Assembly: GCA_027488985.1 (NCBI GenBank)
Contig: JAIYAR010000010.1
Span: forward strand, 124,001-188,000
Source of the DNA: Comamonadaceae bacterium
GTDB lineage: Bacteria > Pseudomonadota > Gammaproteobacteria > Burkholderiales > Burkholderiaceae_C
Length of the DNA stretch: 64,000 bases
Direction: 5' to 3'
Part shown: in pieces, positions 38,036-48,979 of the stretch
Numbering within the stretch: position 1 is the stretch's first letter
How the letters are laid out: every line of letters begins with the position of its first letter
The notes under the pieces: generated by a model
What the model saw: the letters and a program-made list of their open reading frames with translations, nothing else
Told to the model about the DNA's origin: nothing
The model's database searches: none
Made by a program: the position numbers and the translations under genes

Positions 38036-38281
38036 TCAGGTGATTTTGAAGACTGTGAGGACGCGTTTGCCGCCGGCCTTGCGCTCGTAGGCGGCCCACT
38101 GCTTGATCCCCTTAACCAAAAACTGGTTGCTGACGTCTTTCACCGGCTTTTTGGCGCTTAGTTGGGCGGTCACCCAGTCTTGAATATGGGGCAAGGTCTC
38201 GGCTTGCTGACCGGTGGGGATCAGCAGTTCTTTACCGGCAACCATGCCGGCAGCTGTGACGGAAATTTCAGTAGCGGGCAT
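38036..38281 (-). CDS. 81-residue protein of unknown function downstream of glnD
   Basis: The ATG at 38281 lies 5 bases after the glnD stop, so the genes are probably cotranscribed. The soluble product begins PATEISVTAAGMVAGKELL and ends in a basic stretch (ERKAGGKRVLTVFKIT). It has no signal peptide or membrane segment. Codon use matches the neighbours. I do not recognise the family. Its end and the def end converge at a small CCTGAC/GTCAGG hairpin (38026-38040). Confidence 0.6.
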   Translation of the reverse strand: MPATEISVTAAGMVAGKELLIPTGQQAETLPHIQDWVTAQLSAKKPVKDVSNQFLVKGIKQWAAYERKAGGKRVLTVFKIT

Positions 38282-38286
38282 GGTGC

Positions 38287-40884
38287 TCAGGACGCGAGCG
38301 CATCCAGAATTTCGGTTTCTATGTCGATCTGCGCGCGATTGTGCTGCAGCTGGGCGCCGTGTATCAAAAAGGTGTCCTCCACCCGCTCGCCCAACGTGGC
38401 CACCTTGGCCAGTTGCACGACGATCTGGTGCTTGGCCAGTACCCGGGCGATGCAATAGAGCAGGCCCAGCCGGTCGCTGGCAGAGATGTTCAGCAACCAG
38501 CGCTGTGCCTTCTCGTCCGGCTTGAGCGAGACCCGCGGAGCAATCGGAAAGCTTTTGACGCGGCGTGAAACACGTCCGCGGCTTGGAGCCGGCAGGGGAC
38601 CCGCCTCTGCAATGGCCTGGGCCAAGCCGTTCTCCAGCATGCTGGTCATTTCGCGATAGTGCTCATCCATGTCAGCCGAGGTCACCACCTGAAACGTGTC
38701 GAGTGCGTAACCCTTTTTTGTGGTGTGGATGCGGGCATCCAGGATGCTGAAGCCACCTTGATCGAAATAGCCGCAGATACGGGCAAACAGGTCCGGCTGG
38801 TCCTGGGTGTAGACAAGCACTTGCAAGCCTTCGCCCACCGGTGAGCGACGCGCCCGAACAATCGGCTGGTCGGTCGCTACCAAACGCGATAACTGCTTGG
38901 TGTGCCATGCAATGTCCGCCGCATCATGGCGCATGAAGTAGCCCACATCCAGGGTGTCCCACAGGGGTTTGTGGGCCTCAAAAGGCAAGGCGTACAGCGC
39001 CACCATGACCAGGGCTTCGCGCTTGCGCTGTTCAACCTCTGCATCCGCATCCGGGGCGCGGCCGCCCAATGCACGGGCGGTGTATTTGTACAAGTCTTCC
39101 AGCAATTTGCCCTTCCAGGCATTCCAGACCTTCGGGCTCGTGCCGCGGATATCGGCCACCGTCAGCAGGTACAGAGCGGTGAGGTAACGCTCGTTACCCA
39201 CGCGCTTGGAGAATGCCTGAATAACGTCCGGATCCGAAAGATCGGACTTCTGCGCAATCCGGCTCATCGTCAGGTGCTCACCGACCAGAAATTCGATCAA
39301 CCTGGCGTCCTCTGCAGGCACACCGTGCTCCTTGCAGAAACGGCGGGCTTCCATGATGCCAAGTTCGGAGTGATCACCGCCACGCCCCTTGGCGATATCG
39401 TGGAACAAGGATGCGATGTACAAAATCCAAGGCTTGTCCCAGCCGGAGGCCAATTGCGAGCAAAACGGGTACTCGTGCGCGTGTTCCACCATGAAGAAAC
39501 GCCGCGCGTTGCGCAGCACCATCAGGATGTGCTGGTCCACGGTGTAGACGTGGAACAAGTCATGCTGCATCTGCCCGACGATTTTGCGGAACACCCACAA
39601 GTAGCGCCCCAGCACCGAGGTCTGGTTCATCAACCGCATGGCGTGGGTGATACCGTCCGGCGCCTGCATGATCTGCAGAAAAGTCGCTCTGTTAACCGGG
39701 TCACGCCGGTATTTGGCGTCCATCAGGTCACGGGCGTTATAGAGCGCCCGCAAGGTGCGTGCTGACAGGCCTTTGACACCCACCGTGGTCTGGTAGACCA
39801 AAAAGGTTTCCAGAATGGCGTGCGGGTTGCGACGATACAGGTCGTCGCTGGCCACATCGATCATCCCGGCCTTGTCATTGAAGTGATCATTGATACGGCG
39901 GGGCGCATGGGTGGAGGGGTTCAATCGCTCCTCAATGTTCATCAACAGTATCTGGTTGAGCTGTGTGACCGCCTTGGCCGCCCAGTAATAGCGCTTCATC
40001 AGCGCCTCACTGGCGCGCACCAACTGCTTGCGGTCGCCCTCCGGCGAGCCTGCGGTGTAGCCGAAAGACTCGGCCACAGCATTCTGCAGGTCAAAAATCA
40101 GGCGGTCTTCTCGCCGCTTGGCTATGAAGTGCAGCTTGGCACGGATCAGCAGCAGCAAAGCCTCATTGCGCTCAATCTGCTTCACCTCGAACTCGGTGGC
40201 CAGGCCTCCACGGGCCAGATCCGCCCAGTTGTCGCCGTAGCCGGCTGCCTTGGCCACCCACAAAATGACCTGCAAGTCACGGAGTCCACCGGGAGATTCC
40301 TTGCAGTTGGGTTCCAGCGAGTAAGGCGTGTCTTCAAACTTGGTGTGGCGCTGGCGCATTTCCAGCGTCTTGGCCACGAAAAAGGCCTTGGGGTCCATGG
40401 CTTCGCTGAAGGCAGTGCGGAACGCCTGCACCAAGTCCGCGTTACCGGTGATCAATCTGCATTCCAGCAATGCTGTTTGCACTGTGACGTCTTTTTCGGC
40501 TTCTTGCAGGCAGTCTGCCAAGGTGCGCACGCTGGAGCCGATCTCCAAACCCACATCCCAGCAATTGCCAATGAAGGCCTCGATGCGCTTTTTGAGTTCC
40601 GAGTCTGAGTCGGCCGAGTGACCATCGGGCAACAAGACCAACACATCAACGTCAGAGTGTGGAAATAACTCAGCCCGGCCATAGCCGCCCACGGCCAGCA
40701 GGGCATAGGGTTCCGCCAAGCCGGCGCCCGACCAAAGCTGCCGCAACACCTCGTCGGTCAGGTCCGCCATGCGCTGCAAAACCTTGCGCACCTGGCGTGC
40801 CGTCGCTTTGGGGGAGGCAACCAGATCCAGCAGTTGCGCTTTGCGCGCCCGGTAGTCGGTGCGCAGGGCTTGCAGCTCGGTCAT
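38287..40884 (-). CDS. glnD: [protein-PII] uridylyltransferase / uridylyl-removing enzyme GlnD
   Basis: The 865-residue protein has the nucleotidyltransferase site [19 protein letters not shown] (about 66-84), an HD domain with [15 protein letters not shown] (near 495) and two C-terminal ACT domains (from about 685). GlnD senses glutamine and uridylylates or deuridylylates PII proteins to set nitrogen control. The HD residues His and Asp are intact, so both activities are expected. It lies 12 bases downstream of map on the same strand, a conserved pairing. Confidence 0.97.
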   Translation of the reverse strand: MTELQALRTDYRARKAQLLDLVASPKATARQVRKVLQRMADLTDEVLRQLWSGAGLAEPYALLAVGGYGRAELFPHSDVDVLVLLPDGHSADSDSELKKRIEAFIGNCWDVGLEIGSSVRTLADCLQEAEKDVTVQTALLECRLITGNADLVQAFRTAFSEAMDPKAFFVAKTLEMRQRHTKFEDTPYSLEPNCKESPGGLRDLQVILWVAKAAGYGDNWADLARGGLATEFEVKQIERNEALLLLIRAKLHFIAKRREDRLIFDLQNAVAESFGYTAGSPEGDRKQLVRASEALMKRYYWAAKAVTQLNQILLMNIEERLNPSTHAPRRINDHFNDKAGMIDVASDDLYRRNPHAILETFLVYQTTVGVKGLSARTLRALYNARDLMDAKYRRDPVNRATFLQIMQAPDGITHAMRLMNQTSVLGRYLWVFRKIVGQMQHDLFHVYTVDQHILMVLRNARRFFMVEHAHEYPFCSQLASGWDKPWILYIASLFHDIAKGRGGDHSELGIMEARRFCKEHGVPAEDARLIEFLVGEHLTMSRIAQKSDLSDPDVIQAFSKRVGNERYLTALYLLTVADIRGTSPKVWNAWKGKLLEDLYKYTARALGGRAPDADAEVEQRKREALVMVALYALPFEAHKPLWDTLDVGYFMRHDAADIAWHTKQLSRLVATDQPIVRARRSPVGEGLQVLVYTQDQPDLFARICGYFDQGGFSILDARIHTTKKGYALDTFQVVTSADMDEHYREMTSMLENGLAQAIAEAGPLPAPSRGRVSRRVKSFPIAPRVSLKPDEKAQRWLLNISASDRLGLLYCIARVLAKHQIVVQLAKVATLGERVEDTFLIHGAQLQHNRAQIDIETEILDALAS

Positions 40885-40896
40885 TCGCAGACGGTG

Positions 40897-41706
40897 TCAG
40901 GCAGTCACAAAATCCGGCGTCGCAGGACTGCCGGCGGAGAGGGTCAGTACCTCATAACCGGTGGGCGTGACCAGCACGGTGTGCTCCCACTGCGCGGACA
41001 GAGATCGGTCCTTGGTGACGATACTCCAGCCGTCTTTTTCAGGACCATCTTTGATGTCTTTGCCACCGGAGTTGATCATGGGCTCGATGGTAAAGGTCAT
41101 GCCTTCCTTGAGTTTTTCCAGCGTCCCGGGGCGGCCGTAGTGCAGTACTTGGGGCTCTTCATGGAAGACCTGGCCGATGCCGTGTCCACAAAACTCACGC
41201 ACCACGCTGAAGCCTTTGCCTTCAGCAAATTTCTGGATGGCGTGGCCGATGTCACCGAGGTGGATACCGGGCTTCACCATCTGGATGCCCACCCACATGG
41301 CTTCGTAAGTGATGGAGCAGAGGCGCTTCGCCGCAATGGAGCAGTCGCCTACCAGAAACATGCGGCTGGTGTCGCCGTGCCAGGTATCTTTGATGACAGT
41401 AACGTCGATGTTGACGATGTCGCCTTTTTTCAGCTGCTTGTCATTGGGAATGCCGTGGCAGACCTGTTGGTTGACTGAGGTGCAGATGGACTTGGGGTAG
41501 GGCGTGTTGCCGCCACCGGTGTAGTTCAAGGGCGCAGGGATGGCGCCTTGCACCTGGGTGATGTAGTCGTGGGCCAGCTTGTCGAGCTCGTTGGTCGTCA
41601 CGCCGGGCTGGACGAAGGGCGTGAGGTAGTCCAGAACCTCGGAAGCCAATCTGCCCGCGATGCGCATGCCGGCAATGCCTTGGGCGTTTTTGTAAGTGAT
41701 AGTCAT
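40897..41706 (-). CDS. map: type I methionine aminopeptidase
   Basis: The 269-residue enzyme has the five metal ligands in order: NIDVTVIKDTWHGDTSR (two Asp), GHGIGQVFHEEP (His), FTIEPMI (Glu) and QWEHTVLVT (Glu), plus the substrate His. It removes the initiator Met from new proteins after Def has acted. It forms a pair with glnD, which follows. def and map are near each other but on opposite strands. Confidence 0.97.
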   Translation of the reverse strand: MTITYKNAQGIAGMRIAGRLASEVLDYLTPFVQPGVTTNELDKLAHDYITQVQGAIPAPLNYTGGGNTPYPKSICTSVNQQVCHGIPNDKQLKKGDIVNIDVTVIKDTWHGDTSRMFLVGDCSIAAKRLCSITYEAMWVGIQMVKPGIHLGDIGHAIQKFAEGKGFSVVREFCGHGIGQVFHEEPQVLHYGRPGTLEKLKEGMTFTIEPMINSGGKDIKDGPEKDGWSIVTKDRSLSAQWEHTVLVTPTGYEVLTLSAGSPATPDFVTA

Positions 41707-41864
41707 GGGTCAGGATTATCCCATCCGGCAAAGCTCGGTGAGCCGGCGGGGGAAAGCACGCTGCCATGGCGGGTAAAATCCGCAGCTTCCATGCGCGTCC
41801 CCAGTCAGCGGCCGTGTGTGGAGCCTCACTCCCCAACGCTCCAGCCCACTACAAGGCCACCACA

Positions 41865-44800
41865 GTGACCCTGCACATCACCTCTTTCGAAGGCGGCAAC
41901 GCCCTGAGCAACTTCCGCGTCCAACAACTGCTGCCCGCCTTGCAAGGCGTGAGCGACAAGATTTCCGGCATCGCAGCCCGTTTTGTGCACCTGGCTGCCA
42001 CTGAAGTAGCGTTAGACAAACCACTTGCCGACAAGCTGGCCGCGCTGTTGACCTATGGCGACCCGTATACCGGCCCGGTAGATGGCCCCGCCATTGTGGT
42101 GAGCCCGCGTTTCGGCACCGTGAGCCCTTGGGCCTCCAAAGCGACCGACATTGCCCACAACTGCGGCCTGGCCGTAAGGCGGGTCGAGCGTCTGGTGGAG
42201 TACCGCCTGACCCTGAAAAACGGCTTGCTCAGCAAAACTGTGCTGACGCCCGAGCAGCTGCAGGCCGTGGCCGCTTTGCTGCACGACCGCATGACCGAGA
42301 GCGCGATGCTCGACCGCGCGCAGGCGCAAGAGCTGTTCAATGCCCTGCAACCCGCGCCCATGGACCATGTGGACGTGTTGGCCGGTGGCAAAGACGCCTT
42401 GGTGAAAGCCAACACGCAATTCGGTTTGGCCCTGGCTGCTGACGAGATTGACTACCTGGTGAACGCCTTCACCACGCTGGGCCGCAACCCCACCGACGTG
42501 GAGCTGATGATGTTCGCGCAGGCCAACAGCGAGCATTGCCGCCACAAGATTTTCAACGCCCAGTTCACCATCGACGGTGTGGCGCAGGACAAGAGCATGT
42601 TCGGCATGATCCGTAACACGCACCAGCTGCACCCCCAGTACATGCTGGTGGCGTACTCGGACAACGCCTCAGTGATGGAAGGCGTGCAGGTCGAGCGGTT
42701 TACAGCCAAATCGGCCACTGGCGCAGGTGCAGTGAACGCTCCAAGCTATGAAAAACATAGCAAAACCAACCACATCCTGATGAAGGTGGAGACCCACAAT
42801 CACCCGACCGCGATCTCTCCGTTCCCTGGCGCCTCTACGGGTGCGGGCGGCGAAATCCGTGATGAAGGTGCGACCGGCCGCGGCTCCAAGCCCAAGGCGG
42901 GTCTGACCGGCTTTACCGTCTCCAAACTCTGGGGCAGCACCCTGGGCAAGCCCGAACATATTGCCAGCCCGCTGCAGATCATGGTCGAAGGGCCTCTGGG
43001 CGGCGCGGCGTTCAACAACGAATTCGGCCGTCCCAACCTGCTGGGCTACTTCCGCGAGTACGAGCAGACGGTCGCCAGCAATGTGGACACCGTGGCGCGC
43101 GGCTACCACAAGCCCATCATGATCGCGGGCGGTCTGGGCATCATCGATGCCGACCAGACCCACAAGATCGAATTTCCCGCAGGCAGCCTGCTGATCCAGT
43201 TGGGCGGCCCCGGCATGCGCATAGGCATGGGCGGCAGCGCGGCCAGCTCCATGGCGACCGGCGCCAATGCCGCCGAGCTGGACTTTGACTCGGTGCAACG
43301 TGGCAACCCCGAAATCGAGCGCCGTGCGCAAGAAGTGATCAACCAGTGCTGGATGCAAGGTGACCAAAACCCTATCCTCGCCATCCACGACGTGGGTGCT
43401 GGTGGTTTGTCTAACGCCTTCCCCGAGCTGACCAACGACGCAGGCCGCGGTGCGCGCTTTGACCTGCGCGCCGTCAAGCTCGAAGAATCCGGCATGGCGC
43501 CCAAGGAGATCTGGTGCAACGAGAGCCAGGAACGTTACGTCTTGGCTATCGCCCCCGAGTCGCTGGCGCAGTTTGAAGCCTTGTGCGAGCGCGAGCGCTG
43601 CCCGTTTGCGGTGATTGGTGTGGCCACTGAAGAGCGCCAGTTGCAACTGGTGGACGAAGGCGCTGAGTCCCCTGTGGACATGCCGATGAACGTGCTCTTG
43701 GGCAAGCCGCCCAAGATGCACCGCGATGTGAAGACCGTGGCTCGCCAGTTCAAACCGCTGGACCTGACTGGCGTGGACCTGCAAAAAGCCGTGATCGACG
43801 TGCTGGCACATCCCACCGTTGCCTCCAAGCGCTTCCTGATCACCATTGGCGACCGCACCGTGGGAGGCCTGACGCACCGCGACCAGATGGTCGGCCCCTG
43901 GCAGGTGCCGGTGGCAGATTGCGCCGTGACACTGGCCGACTTCAAGGGCTTTGCCGGTGAAGCCATGTCCATGGGCGAGCGCACTCCGCTAGCCGCGCTG
44001 GATGCACCCGCTTCCGGCCGCATGGCGGTGGCAGAAGCCATTACCAACTTGCTGGCTGCCCCCATCGACTTGCCACGCGTGAAGCTGTCCGCCAACTGGA
44101 TGGCCGCCTGCGGCGAACCTGGCGAAGACGCGGCGCTGTATGCCACCGTCAAGGCCGTGGGCATGGAGCTGTGCCCGGCTTTGGGTATCTCCATTCCCGT
44201 GGGCAAGGATTCGTTGTCCATGCGCACCCAGTGGAAAGACGCTGGCACCGACAAAAAGGTTACCTCTCCCGTGTCCCTGATCGTGAGCGGTTTTGCCACC
44301 TTGCAAGATGTACGGGGCACGTTGACGCCCCAGCTGAACGCGACTGAAGACACCACATTGGTGTTGGTCGACTTGGGTAAGGGCCAGCACCGCATGGCCG
44401 CCAGCATCTTGGCGCAGACGCTGGACCAGGTGGGTGACAAGGTGCCCGATCTGGACGACGCCAAGGACTTGGTGAACCTGGTCAACGCAGTGAATGCCTT
44501 GCGCGCCAAGGGCCAAGTGCTGGCTTACCACGACCGTGGCGATGGTGGTCTGCTGGCGACCGTGGCCGAAATGGCCTTTGCCGGTCGTGTGGGTGTGGCC
44601 CTGAACGTGGACATGCTGGTCACCGAAGGCGACGGCATTTCCGACAGCCGTATGGATGTGGGTGACAGCAAGAACTGGGCAGGGCAGGTGGGTGCCCGCC
44701 GTGAAGAAGCCACGCTCAAGGCCCTGTTCAGCGAAGAGCTGGGCGTGGTGTTGCAGGTGCGCACGGCAGAGCGCTCGGAGGTGATGGCCACTCTGCGCGA

Positions 44801-45890
44801 GCACAGCCTGTCCAAGTTCAGCCACTTTGTGGGCAAGACACGTCCTGTAGCCGATGCGATTGCAGCGGGCAAGGGCGAACTGCAAATCTGGCGCGATGCC
44901 AAGAGCATCTTTAGCGCCAAGCTGGCCGACCTGCACCAAGTGTGGGACGCCGTGAGCTGGAAGATCGCGCAGCAGCGCGACAACCCCATGTGCGCCGATG
45001 CAGAACACGCCGCTGCCGGCGCCGAGCAAGACCCCGGCATGCATGTTTACATGCCGAACAAGGCCCTGGCGATCGTGGAATCTGCGCAAGCAGCTATCAA
45101 ATTAGGAGCGCCCGCCATCCTGACCAGCCGCCCCAAGGTGGCGGTGCTGCGCGAGCAGGGCGTGAACTCCCATGTGGAAATGGCATACGCTTTCACAGAA
45201 GCCGGCTTTGAAGCCTATGACGTGCACATGACCGACTTGCAGACTGGTCGCGCCAAACTGCAGGACTTCAAAGGTGTGGTCGCTTGCGGCGGTTTCAGCT
45301 ACGGCGACACCTTGGGTGCCGGCATCGGCTGGGCGCGCAGCATCACGTTCAACGACGTGCTGTCTGAACAATTCAAGGCTTTCTTTGCCCGCCAGGATAC
45401 CTTCGGCCTGGGCGTGTGCAACGGCTGCCAGATGTTTGCCGAGCTGGCCGACATCATCCCCGGCGCGCAAGACTGGCCACGCTTTACCACCAACCAGAGC
45501 GAGCGCTTTGAAGCCCGCCTCTCGTTGGTGGAAGTACTGGAATCACCGTCTCTGTTCTTCACCGATCTGGCCGGCATGCGCCTGCCGATCGCCGTGGCAC
45601 ATGGCGAGGGCTACGCCAACTTCAAGTACCGTGGCAACGCAGACAAGGCCATTGCCGCCATGCGCTATGTGGACAACACGGGCGCTGCGACTGAGGCGTA
45701 TCCTTTCAACCCGAACGGCAGCGCCGGTGGCTTGACTGCAGTCACCACTGCAGACGGCCGCTTCACCGCCATGATGCCGCACCCCGAGCGTGTGTTCCGC
45801 AACGTGCAGATGAGCTGGACCAGCCTGGACAAGAGCGAATTCAGCCCGTGGATGCAGCTGTGGCGCAATGCGCGCAAGTGGGTAGGTTAA
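41865..45890 (+). CDS. purL: phosphoribosylformylglycinamidine synthase (single-chain PurL)
   Basis: The 1341-residue enzyme from GTG 41865 ([18 protein letters not shown]) has an N-terminal domain, two FGAM synthetase halves ([34 protein letters not shown]) and a C-terminal glutamine amidotransferase domain with the Cys nucleophile in GVCNGCQMF and His/Glu in PHPERVFR. It makes FGAM from FGAR in purine synthesis. An open frame extends 33 codons upstream to 41766, but the first segment is not PurL-like. Two repeat-like segments (42745-42761, 45060-45109) lie in frame within it. Confidence 0.96.
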   Translation: MTLHITSFEGGNALSNFRVQQLLPALQGVSDKISGIAARFVHLAATEVALDKPLADKLAALLTYGDPYTGPVDGPAIVVSPRFGTVSPWASKATDIAHNCGLAVRRVERLVEYRLTLKNGLLSKTVLTPEQLQAVAALLHDRMTESAMLDRAQAQELFNALQPAPMDHVDVLAGGKDALVKANTQFGLALAADEIDYLVNAFTTLGRNPTDVELMMFAQANSEHCRHKIFNAQFTIDGVAQDKSMFGMIRNTHQLHPQYMLVAYSDNASVMEGVQVERFTAKSATGAGAVNAPSYEKHSKTNHILMKVETHNHPTAISPFPGASTGAGGEIRDEGATGRGSKPKAGLTGFTVSKLWGSTLGKPEHIASPLQIMVEGPLGGAAFNNEFGRPNLLGYFREYEQTVASNVDTVARGYHKPIMIAGGLGIIDADQTHKIEFPAGSLLIQLGGPGMRIGMGGSAASSMATGANAAELDFDSVQRGNPEIERRAQEVINQCWMQGDQNPILAIHDVGAGGLSNAFPELTNDAGRGARFDLRAVKLEESGMAPKEIWCNESQERYVLAIAPESLAQFEALCERERCPFAVIGVATEERQLQLVDEGAESPVDMPMNVLLGKPPKMHRDVKTVARQFKPLDLTGVDLQKAVIDVLAHPTVASKRFLITIGDRTVGGLTHRDQMVGPWQVPVADCAVTLADFKGFAGEAMSMGERTPLAALDAPASGRMAVAEAITNLLAAPIDLPRVKLSANWMAACGEPGEDAALYATVKAVGMELCPALGISIPVGKDSLSMRTQWKDAGTDKKVTSPVSLIVSGFATLQDVRGTLTPQLNATEDTTLVLVDLGKGQHRMAASILAQTLDQVGDKVPDLDDAKDLVNLVNAVNALRAKGQVLAYHDRGDGGLLATVAEMAFAGRVGVALNVDMLVTEGDGISDSRMDVGDSKNWAGQVGARREEATLKALFSEELGVVLQVRTAERSEVMATLREHSLSKFSHFVGKTRPVADAIAAGKGELQIWRDAKSIFSAKLADLHQVWDAVSWKIAQQRDNPMCADAEHAAAGAEQDPGMHVYMPNKALAIVESAQAAIKLGAPAILTSRPKVAVLREQGVNSHVEMAYAFTEAGFEAYDVHMTDLQTGRAKLQDFKGVVACGGFSYGDTLGAGIGWARSITFNDVLSEQFKAFFARQDTFGLGVCNGCQMFAELADIIPGAQDWPRFTTNQSERFEARLSLVEVLESPSLFFTDLAGMRLPIAVAHGEGYANFKYRGNADKAIAAMRYVDNTGAATEAYPFNPNGSAGGLTAVTTADGRFTAMMPHPERVFRNVQMSWTSLDKSEFSPWMQLWRNARKWVG
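42745..42761. repeat. perfect inverted repeat in purL
   Basis: GCTATG-AAAAA-CATAGC lies in coding sequence at a poorly conserved point of PurL. Its GCTAT...ATAGC ends resemble those of the intragenic repeat family, so it may be a reduced copy. The link is uncertain. Confidence 0.35.
45060..45109 (-). repeat. intragenic repeat, copy in purL (antisense to the gene)
   Basis: Read on -, it begins GCTCCTAATTTGATAGC. Bases 16-36 agree with the selO copy at 19 of 21 positions in the same register, and the first 8 bases agree with the prmB copy. The 3' third is diverged. It encodes a linker before the glutaminase domain in the opposite strand. Confidence 0.65.
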
Positions 45891-45917
45891 TCCCCTGAGC
45901 GGGACATCAGTTTGATT

Positions 45918-45944
45918 CAAGGGGCCTGCGGGCCCCTTGTTTTT
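45918..45944 (+). terminator. intrinsic terminator after purL
   Basis: CAAGGGGCC and GGCCCCTTG pair around a TGCG loop and are followed by TTTTT. It ends the purL transcript 28 bases after its stop. Confidence 0.9.
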
Positions 45945-46020
45945 GGATTTACAGTCCCCAGCTGTCGACTTCCGGCTGCAGCCAAGGTGGTTGCCGTCAA
46001 TCAACTTTAGAAAGTACCTG

Positions 46021-46659
46021 ATGTCCGATCTGATCAGTAAACTGCAGTGGCGCTACGCTGCGAAGAAATTCAATCCCGCCAAGGCAGTCCCCCAGGAAAA
46101 GCTGGACCGTATCCTGGAAGCCATCCGTCTGACCGCCACCTCCAGCGGCTTGCAGCCCTATGAAGTGATTGTGGTGAGCAGCAAGGAAGTGCGTGAAAAG
46201 ATCGTACCGGTTGCGTGGAGCCAGGCGCAAATCACCGATGGCTCACACCTTCTGGTGTTTGCAGCATGGGACAACTACACCGCGGACCGCATCAACATGA
46301 TGTTTGACCTGGTGAACACCGAGCGCGGCTTCATCAACGAAGGTTGGGAAAGCTACCGCAAGATGATTCTGGGCACCTACGTGCCACGTGATGCTGAGGT
46401 GAATTACCAGCACGCTGCCCGCCAGGCCTACATTGGCGTGGGTACCGCTTTGATCGCTGCGGCAGAAGAGCAAGTCGATGCCACCCCGATGGAAGGTTTT
46501 GACCCCAAAGCCGTGGATGAGATCCTGGGCTTGGACAAGCGTGGCCTGCGTAGCGTGGTGATCATGCCTTTGGGCTACCGCGCCGATGAAGGTGACTGGC
46601 TGGTCAACCTGAAGAAGGTCCGCCGCAGCCGCGACAACTTTGTAACCGAAGTTAAGTGA
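46021..46659 (+). CDS. NAD(P)H-dependent nitroreductase/oxidoreductase (NfsB-like)
   Basis: The 212-residue flavoprotein from ATG 46021 begins LISKLQWRYAAKKFNPAK, the FMN-phosphate-binding Arg/Lys start of the NfsB group, with TATSSGLQPYEVIVV and a late GVGTALIAAA helix and PLGYRADEGDW end. Such enzymes reduce nitroaromatics, quinones or flavins with NAD(P)H. Physiological substrate unknown. The next small gene overlaps its stop by 4 bases. Confidence 0.85.
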   Translation: MSDLISKLQWRYAAKKFNPAKAVPQEKLDRILEAIRLTATSSGLQPYEVIVVSSKEVREKIVPVAWSQAQITDGSHLLVFAAWDNYTADRINMMFDLVNTERGFINEGWESYRKMILGTYVPRDAEVNYQHAARQAYIGVGTALIAAAEEQVDATPMEGFDPKAVDEILGLDKRGLRSVVIMPLGYRADEGDWLVNLKKVRRSRDNFVTEVK

Positions 46660-46892
46660 TACGCCTGCGCCGTCTGATCCAGCCGCGCAAGGCAGCTTTC
46701 TGGCTGATGCTTGCGCTCAATGGCTTGTCGACGGCGCTGGTCTGGATCGTCCAGAACCGCAACCTGTCACCGATTGCATCGGTACTGGTTGCGGTTTTTG
46801 CCATTGGCAATGCAGTGCTTGGATTGCGGTTTGCGTGGCAACTGCTCCATTCACCCGCAGAAAACGAAGGCCCGGCGCAGGGCCCGCGCTAG
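46656..46892 (+). CDS. small two-helix membrane protein of unknown function
   Basis: The 78-residue product from GTG 46656 overlaps the nitroreductase stop (GTGA). It has a basic N-terminus (IRLRRLIQPRK), then two hydrophobic helices (about residues 13-31 and 39-66) and a short polar tail, so an inner-membrane hairpin is predicted. Its end lies 3 bases from the convergent rlhA stop. Family not recognised; translational coupling makes it likely real. Confidence 0.6.
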   Translation: MIRLRRLIQPRKAAFWLMLALNGLSTALVWIVQNRNLSPIASVLVAVFAIGNAVLGLRFAWQLLHSPAENEGPAQGPR

Positions 46893-46895
46893 CCA

Positions 46896-48914
46896 TTAGT
46901 GCCCGAACTCCTGCTTGGGGCGGGTCTTGTGAAAGGTCACGGGTACCCCTTGTGCCGCTTCCAGCAGCTCTTTGCGGCTTTGGTTGGCCACACTGGTTTT
47001 CATCTTGCCGACCACATGCATTTCGCAGGGTTTGCAGTCAAAGCGCAGAGTGAGCTTTTCTTTGCCGTTGATGAGTTGTAAAGGCTCCGCCTTCACTTGG
47101 CCTTGCACACCGGTCACACCTTTGGCCTGTTTGGGGCACAAACTCAGTGAGAAGCGCACGCAGTGTTTGGTGATCATCAGGCTCACTTCGCCCAGCTCTT
47201 CCACCGCCTCGTAGGCCGGGGCGATGACTTTGACACCGTGCTTTGCGTAGAAACCGTGCGCGGCCTGGTTGAACACATTGGCGAGGTAGCTCAGGGTGTC
47301 TTCGGGGTAGGCGACCGGCGGCTCCACGGCTAAGCCGGGCGCTAAGCGCAAAAAGCCTTTTGCACGTGCGCGCTCCAGGGCTTCAACCGCCTCCCGCCGC
47401 AGCGGGTTGAGTACAGACGCGGGCACAAACCAAGGTTGACTGAACTGCACTTGCACATCGAGTGCCGCAAAGATGGTGGCGCCCATTTTGCTGACGTTGT
47501 CCCTCAGGGTGTCGAGCGCCGAACTTGCGTCCTTCGCCAATTCGAGGGGCAGGGTGGTGCTGGCGGTGGCGGTGAAGCCGTCTTCGTCGGTCAGGGTGAG
47601 CGCAATGCCCTCAGCGGCTTCTGCCAACACGGCCCAGACGCCGATGCGCCGGTCGCTGCTCTTTTTGTCGAGCGTGCGGGTCCAGTTCACGTCGCGGTTA
47701 CGGTTGACCTCGACGCCTTTGCGCAAATCTTTGAAACTGGGCATGGGGTCTTTGGGGAACACCCGCCACAAGCCCTTGGGGGCATTGATCGCCTCGGCGC
47801 GGTTGATGGCCAGGCCCACCAGTTCTTTTTGCAGGTCGTAGTAGCACAGGCCGTCGCCGTTACTGAGTGCCTTGCTGCGGTCCATCAGCTCCAGCTCCAC
47901 GCTGTCGGCATTGACCTTGGTGACGTAGCCGATAGCCTGACCCGGATTCTTGGGCGTGTCGAAAGCGCCTATGTCGATCTGGCGGCCCTGCACAAAGTAG
48001 TCGGTGAACTCGCGGTTGAAGTTCTGGTTGGGGTCGGGCTCGAAGGTGAAGGTGGTGCTGCCGCTGCTGCTTCGGGCCAAGGGTTGGTCGGAGTACTGAC
48101 GGTCTTCGATCAGTCGGTCCAGCAGCTTGCGGTAGTGGGCGGTGATGTTCTTCACATAGCCCATATCCTTGTAGCGCCCCTCGATCTTGAAGCTGCGTAT
48201 GCCTGCATCCACCAAGGCGGCCAGGTTCTCGCTTTGGTTGTTGTCTTTCATCGAAAGCACATGCTTGTCATGCGCCACAAAGCGGCCTTTGTCGTCCACC
48301 ACCTGATAGGGCAGGCGGCAGGCCTGGCTGCATTCGCCGCGGTTGGCGCTGCGCCCGGTGTGGGCTGCGCTGATGTAGCACTGGCCGCTGTAGGCCACGC
48401 ACAGCGCACCGTGGATAAAGAACTCTAGCGTGCATTTCTCAGGATCGGTGGCGACGCGAATGGCAGCAATCTGCTTGGTGGTGAGCTCACGGGCCAACAC
48501 GATCTGGGAGAGGCCCACGTCCTGCAGAAATCGTGCTTTCTCAGGAGTGCGGATGTCCGTCTGGGTACTGGCATGAAGCTGCAAAGGCGGCATATCGATG
48601 GCCAGCAGCCCCATGTCCTGCACGATAAGGGCATCGACGCCTGCCTCATACAGTTGCCAAGCTTGCTTGCGCGCGGGCTCCAGTTCGTCATCCCGCAGGA
48701 TGGTATTCATGGTGACAAAGATGCGGCTGTTGAAGCGGTGCGCATGCTGCACCAGGCGCGCAATGTCTGCCACGCTGTTGTCGGCGCTGGAGCGGGCCCC
48801 GAAGCCGGGGCCGCCGATATAGACCGCATCTGCGCCGTGGTTCACAGCTTCGATACCGATGTCAGCGGTGCGGGCAGGCGCCAGCAATTCGAGTTGGAAA
48901 TCTTGCAAGGACAT
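46896..48914 (-). CDS. rlhA: 23S rRNA 5-hydroxycytidine C2501 synthase RlhA (peptidase U32 family)
   Basis: The 672-residue protein follows E. coli RlhA (YdcP) from end to end: LELLAPARTADIGIEA, GADAVYIGGPGFGAR, FFIHGALCVAYSGQCYIS, RGECSQACRLPY, SFKIEGRYKDMGYV and the C-terminal FDCKPCEMHVVGK. The Cys groups (near 170-195, 575-650) may hold an iron-sulfur cluster. RlhA hydroxylates C2501 of 23S rRNA. It stands alone on -, convergent with the small membrane gene. Confidence 0.92.
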   Translation of the reverse strand: MSLQDFQLELLAPARTADIGIEAVNHGADAVYIGGPGFGARSSADNSVADIARLVQHAHRFNSRIFVTMNTILRDDELEPARKQAWQLYEAGVDALIVQDMGLLAIDMPPLQLHASTQTDIRTPEKARFLQDVGLSQIVLARELTTKQIAAIRVATDPEKCTLEFFIHGALCVAYSGQCYISAAHTGRSANRGECSQACRLPYQVVDDKGRFVAHDKHVLSMKDNNQSENLAALVDAGIRSFKIEGRYKDMGYVKNITAHYRKLLDRLIEDRQYSDQPLARSSSGSTTFTFEPDPNQNFNREFTDYFVQGRQIDIGAFDTPKNPGQAIGYVTKVNADSVELELMDRSKALSNGDGLCYYDLQKELVGLAINRAEAINAPKGLWRVFPKDPMPSFKDLRKGVEVNRNRDVNWTRTLDKKSSDRRIGVWAVLAEAAEGIALTLTDEDGFTATASTTLPLELAKDASSALDTLRDNVSKMGATIFAALDVQVQFSQPWFVPASVLNPLRREAVEALERARAKGFLRLAPGLAVEPPVAYPEDTLSYLANVFNQAAHGFYAKHGVKVIAPAYEAVEELGEVSLMITKHCVRFSLSLCPKQAKGVTGVQGQVKAEPLQLINGKEKLTLRFDCKPCEMHVVGKMKTSVANQSRKELLEAAQGVPVTFHKTRPKQEFGH

Positions 48915-48979
48915 GGGGCGGAATTATCCCGCAGCCTTGCCCGAATGTGCGCATGGTGTGGCTACACTCACCGGCTCCC

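Noticed and set aside
41766..41864. 33-codon upstream extension of purL
   Set aside because: The residues are not PurL-like and the conserved start [11 protein letters not shown] begins at the GTG at 41865.
42669..45089. long minus-strand open frames opposite purL
   Set aside because: They arise from the strong codon bias of purL. Neither has a start site or recognisable protein features.
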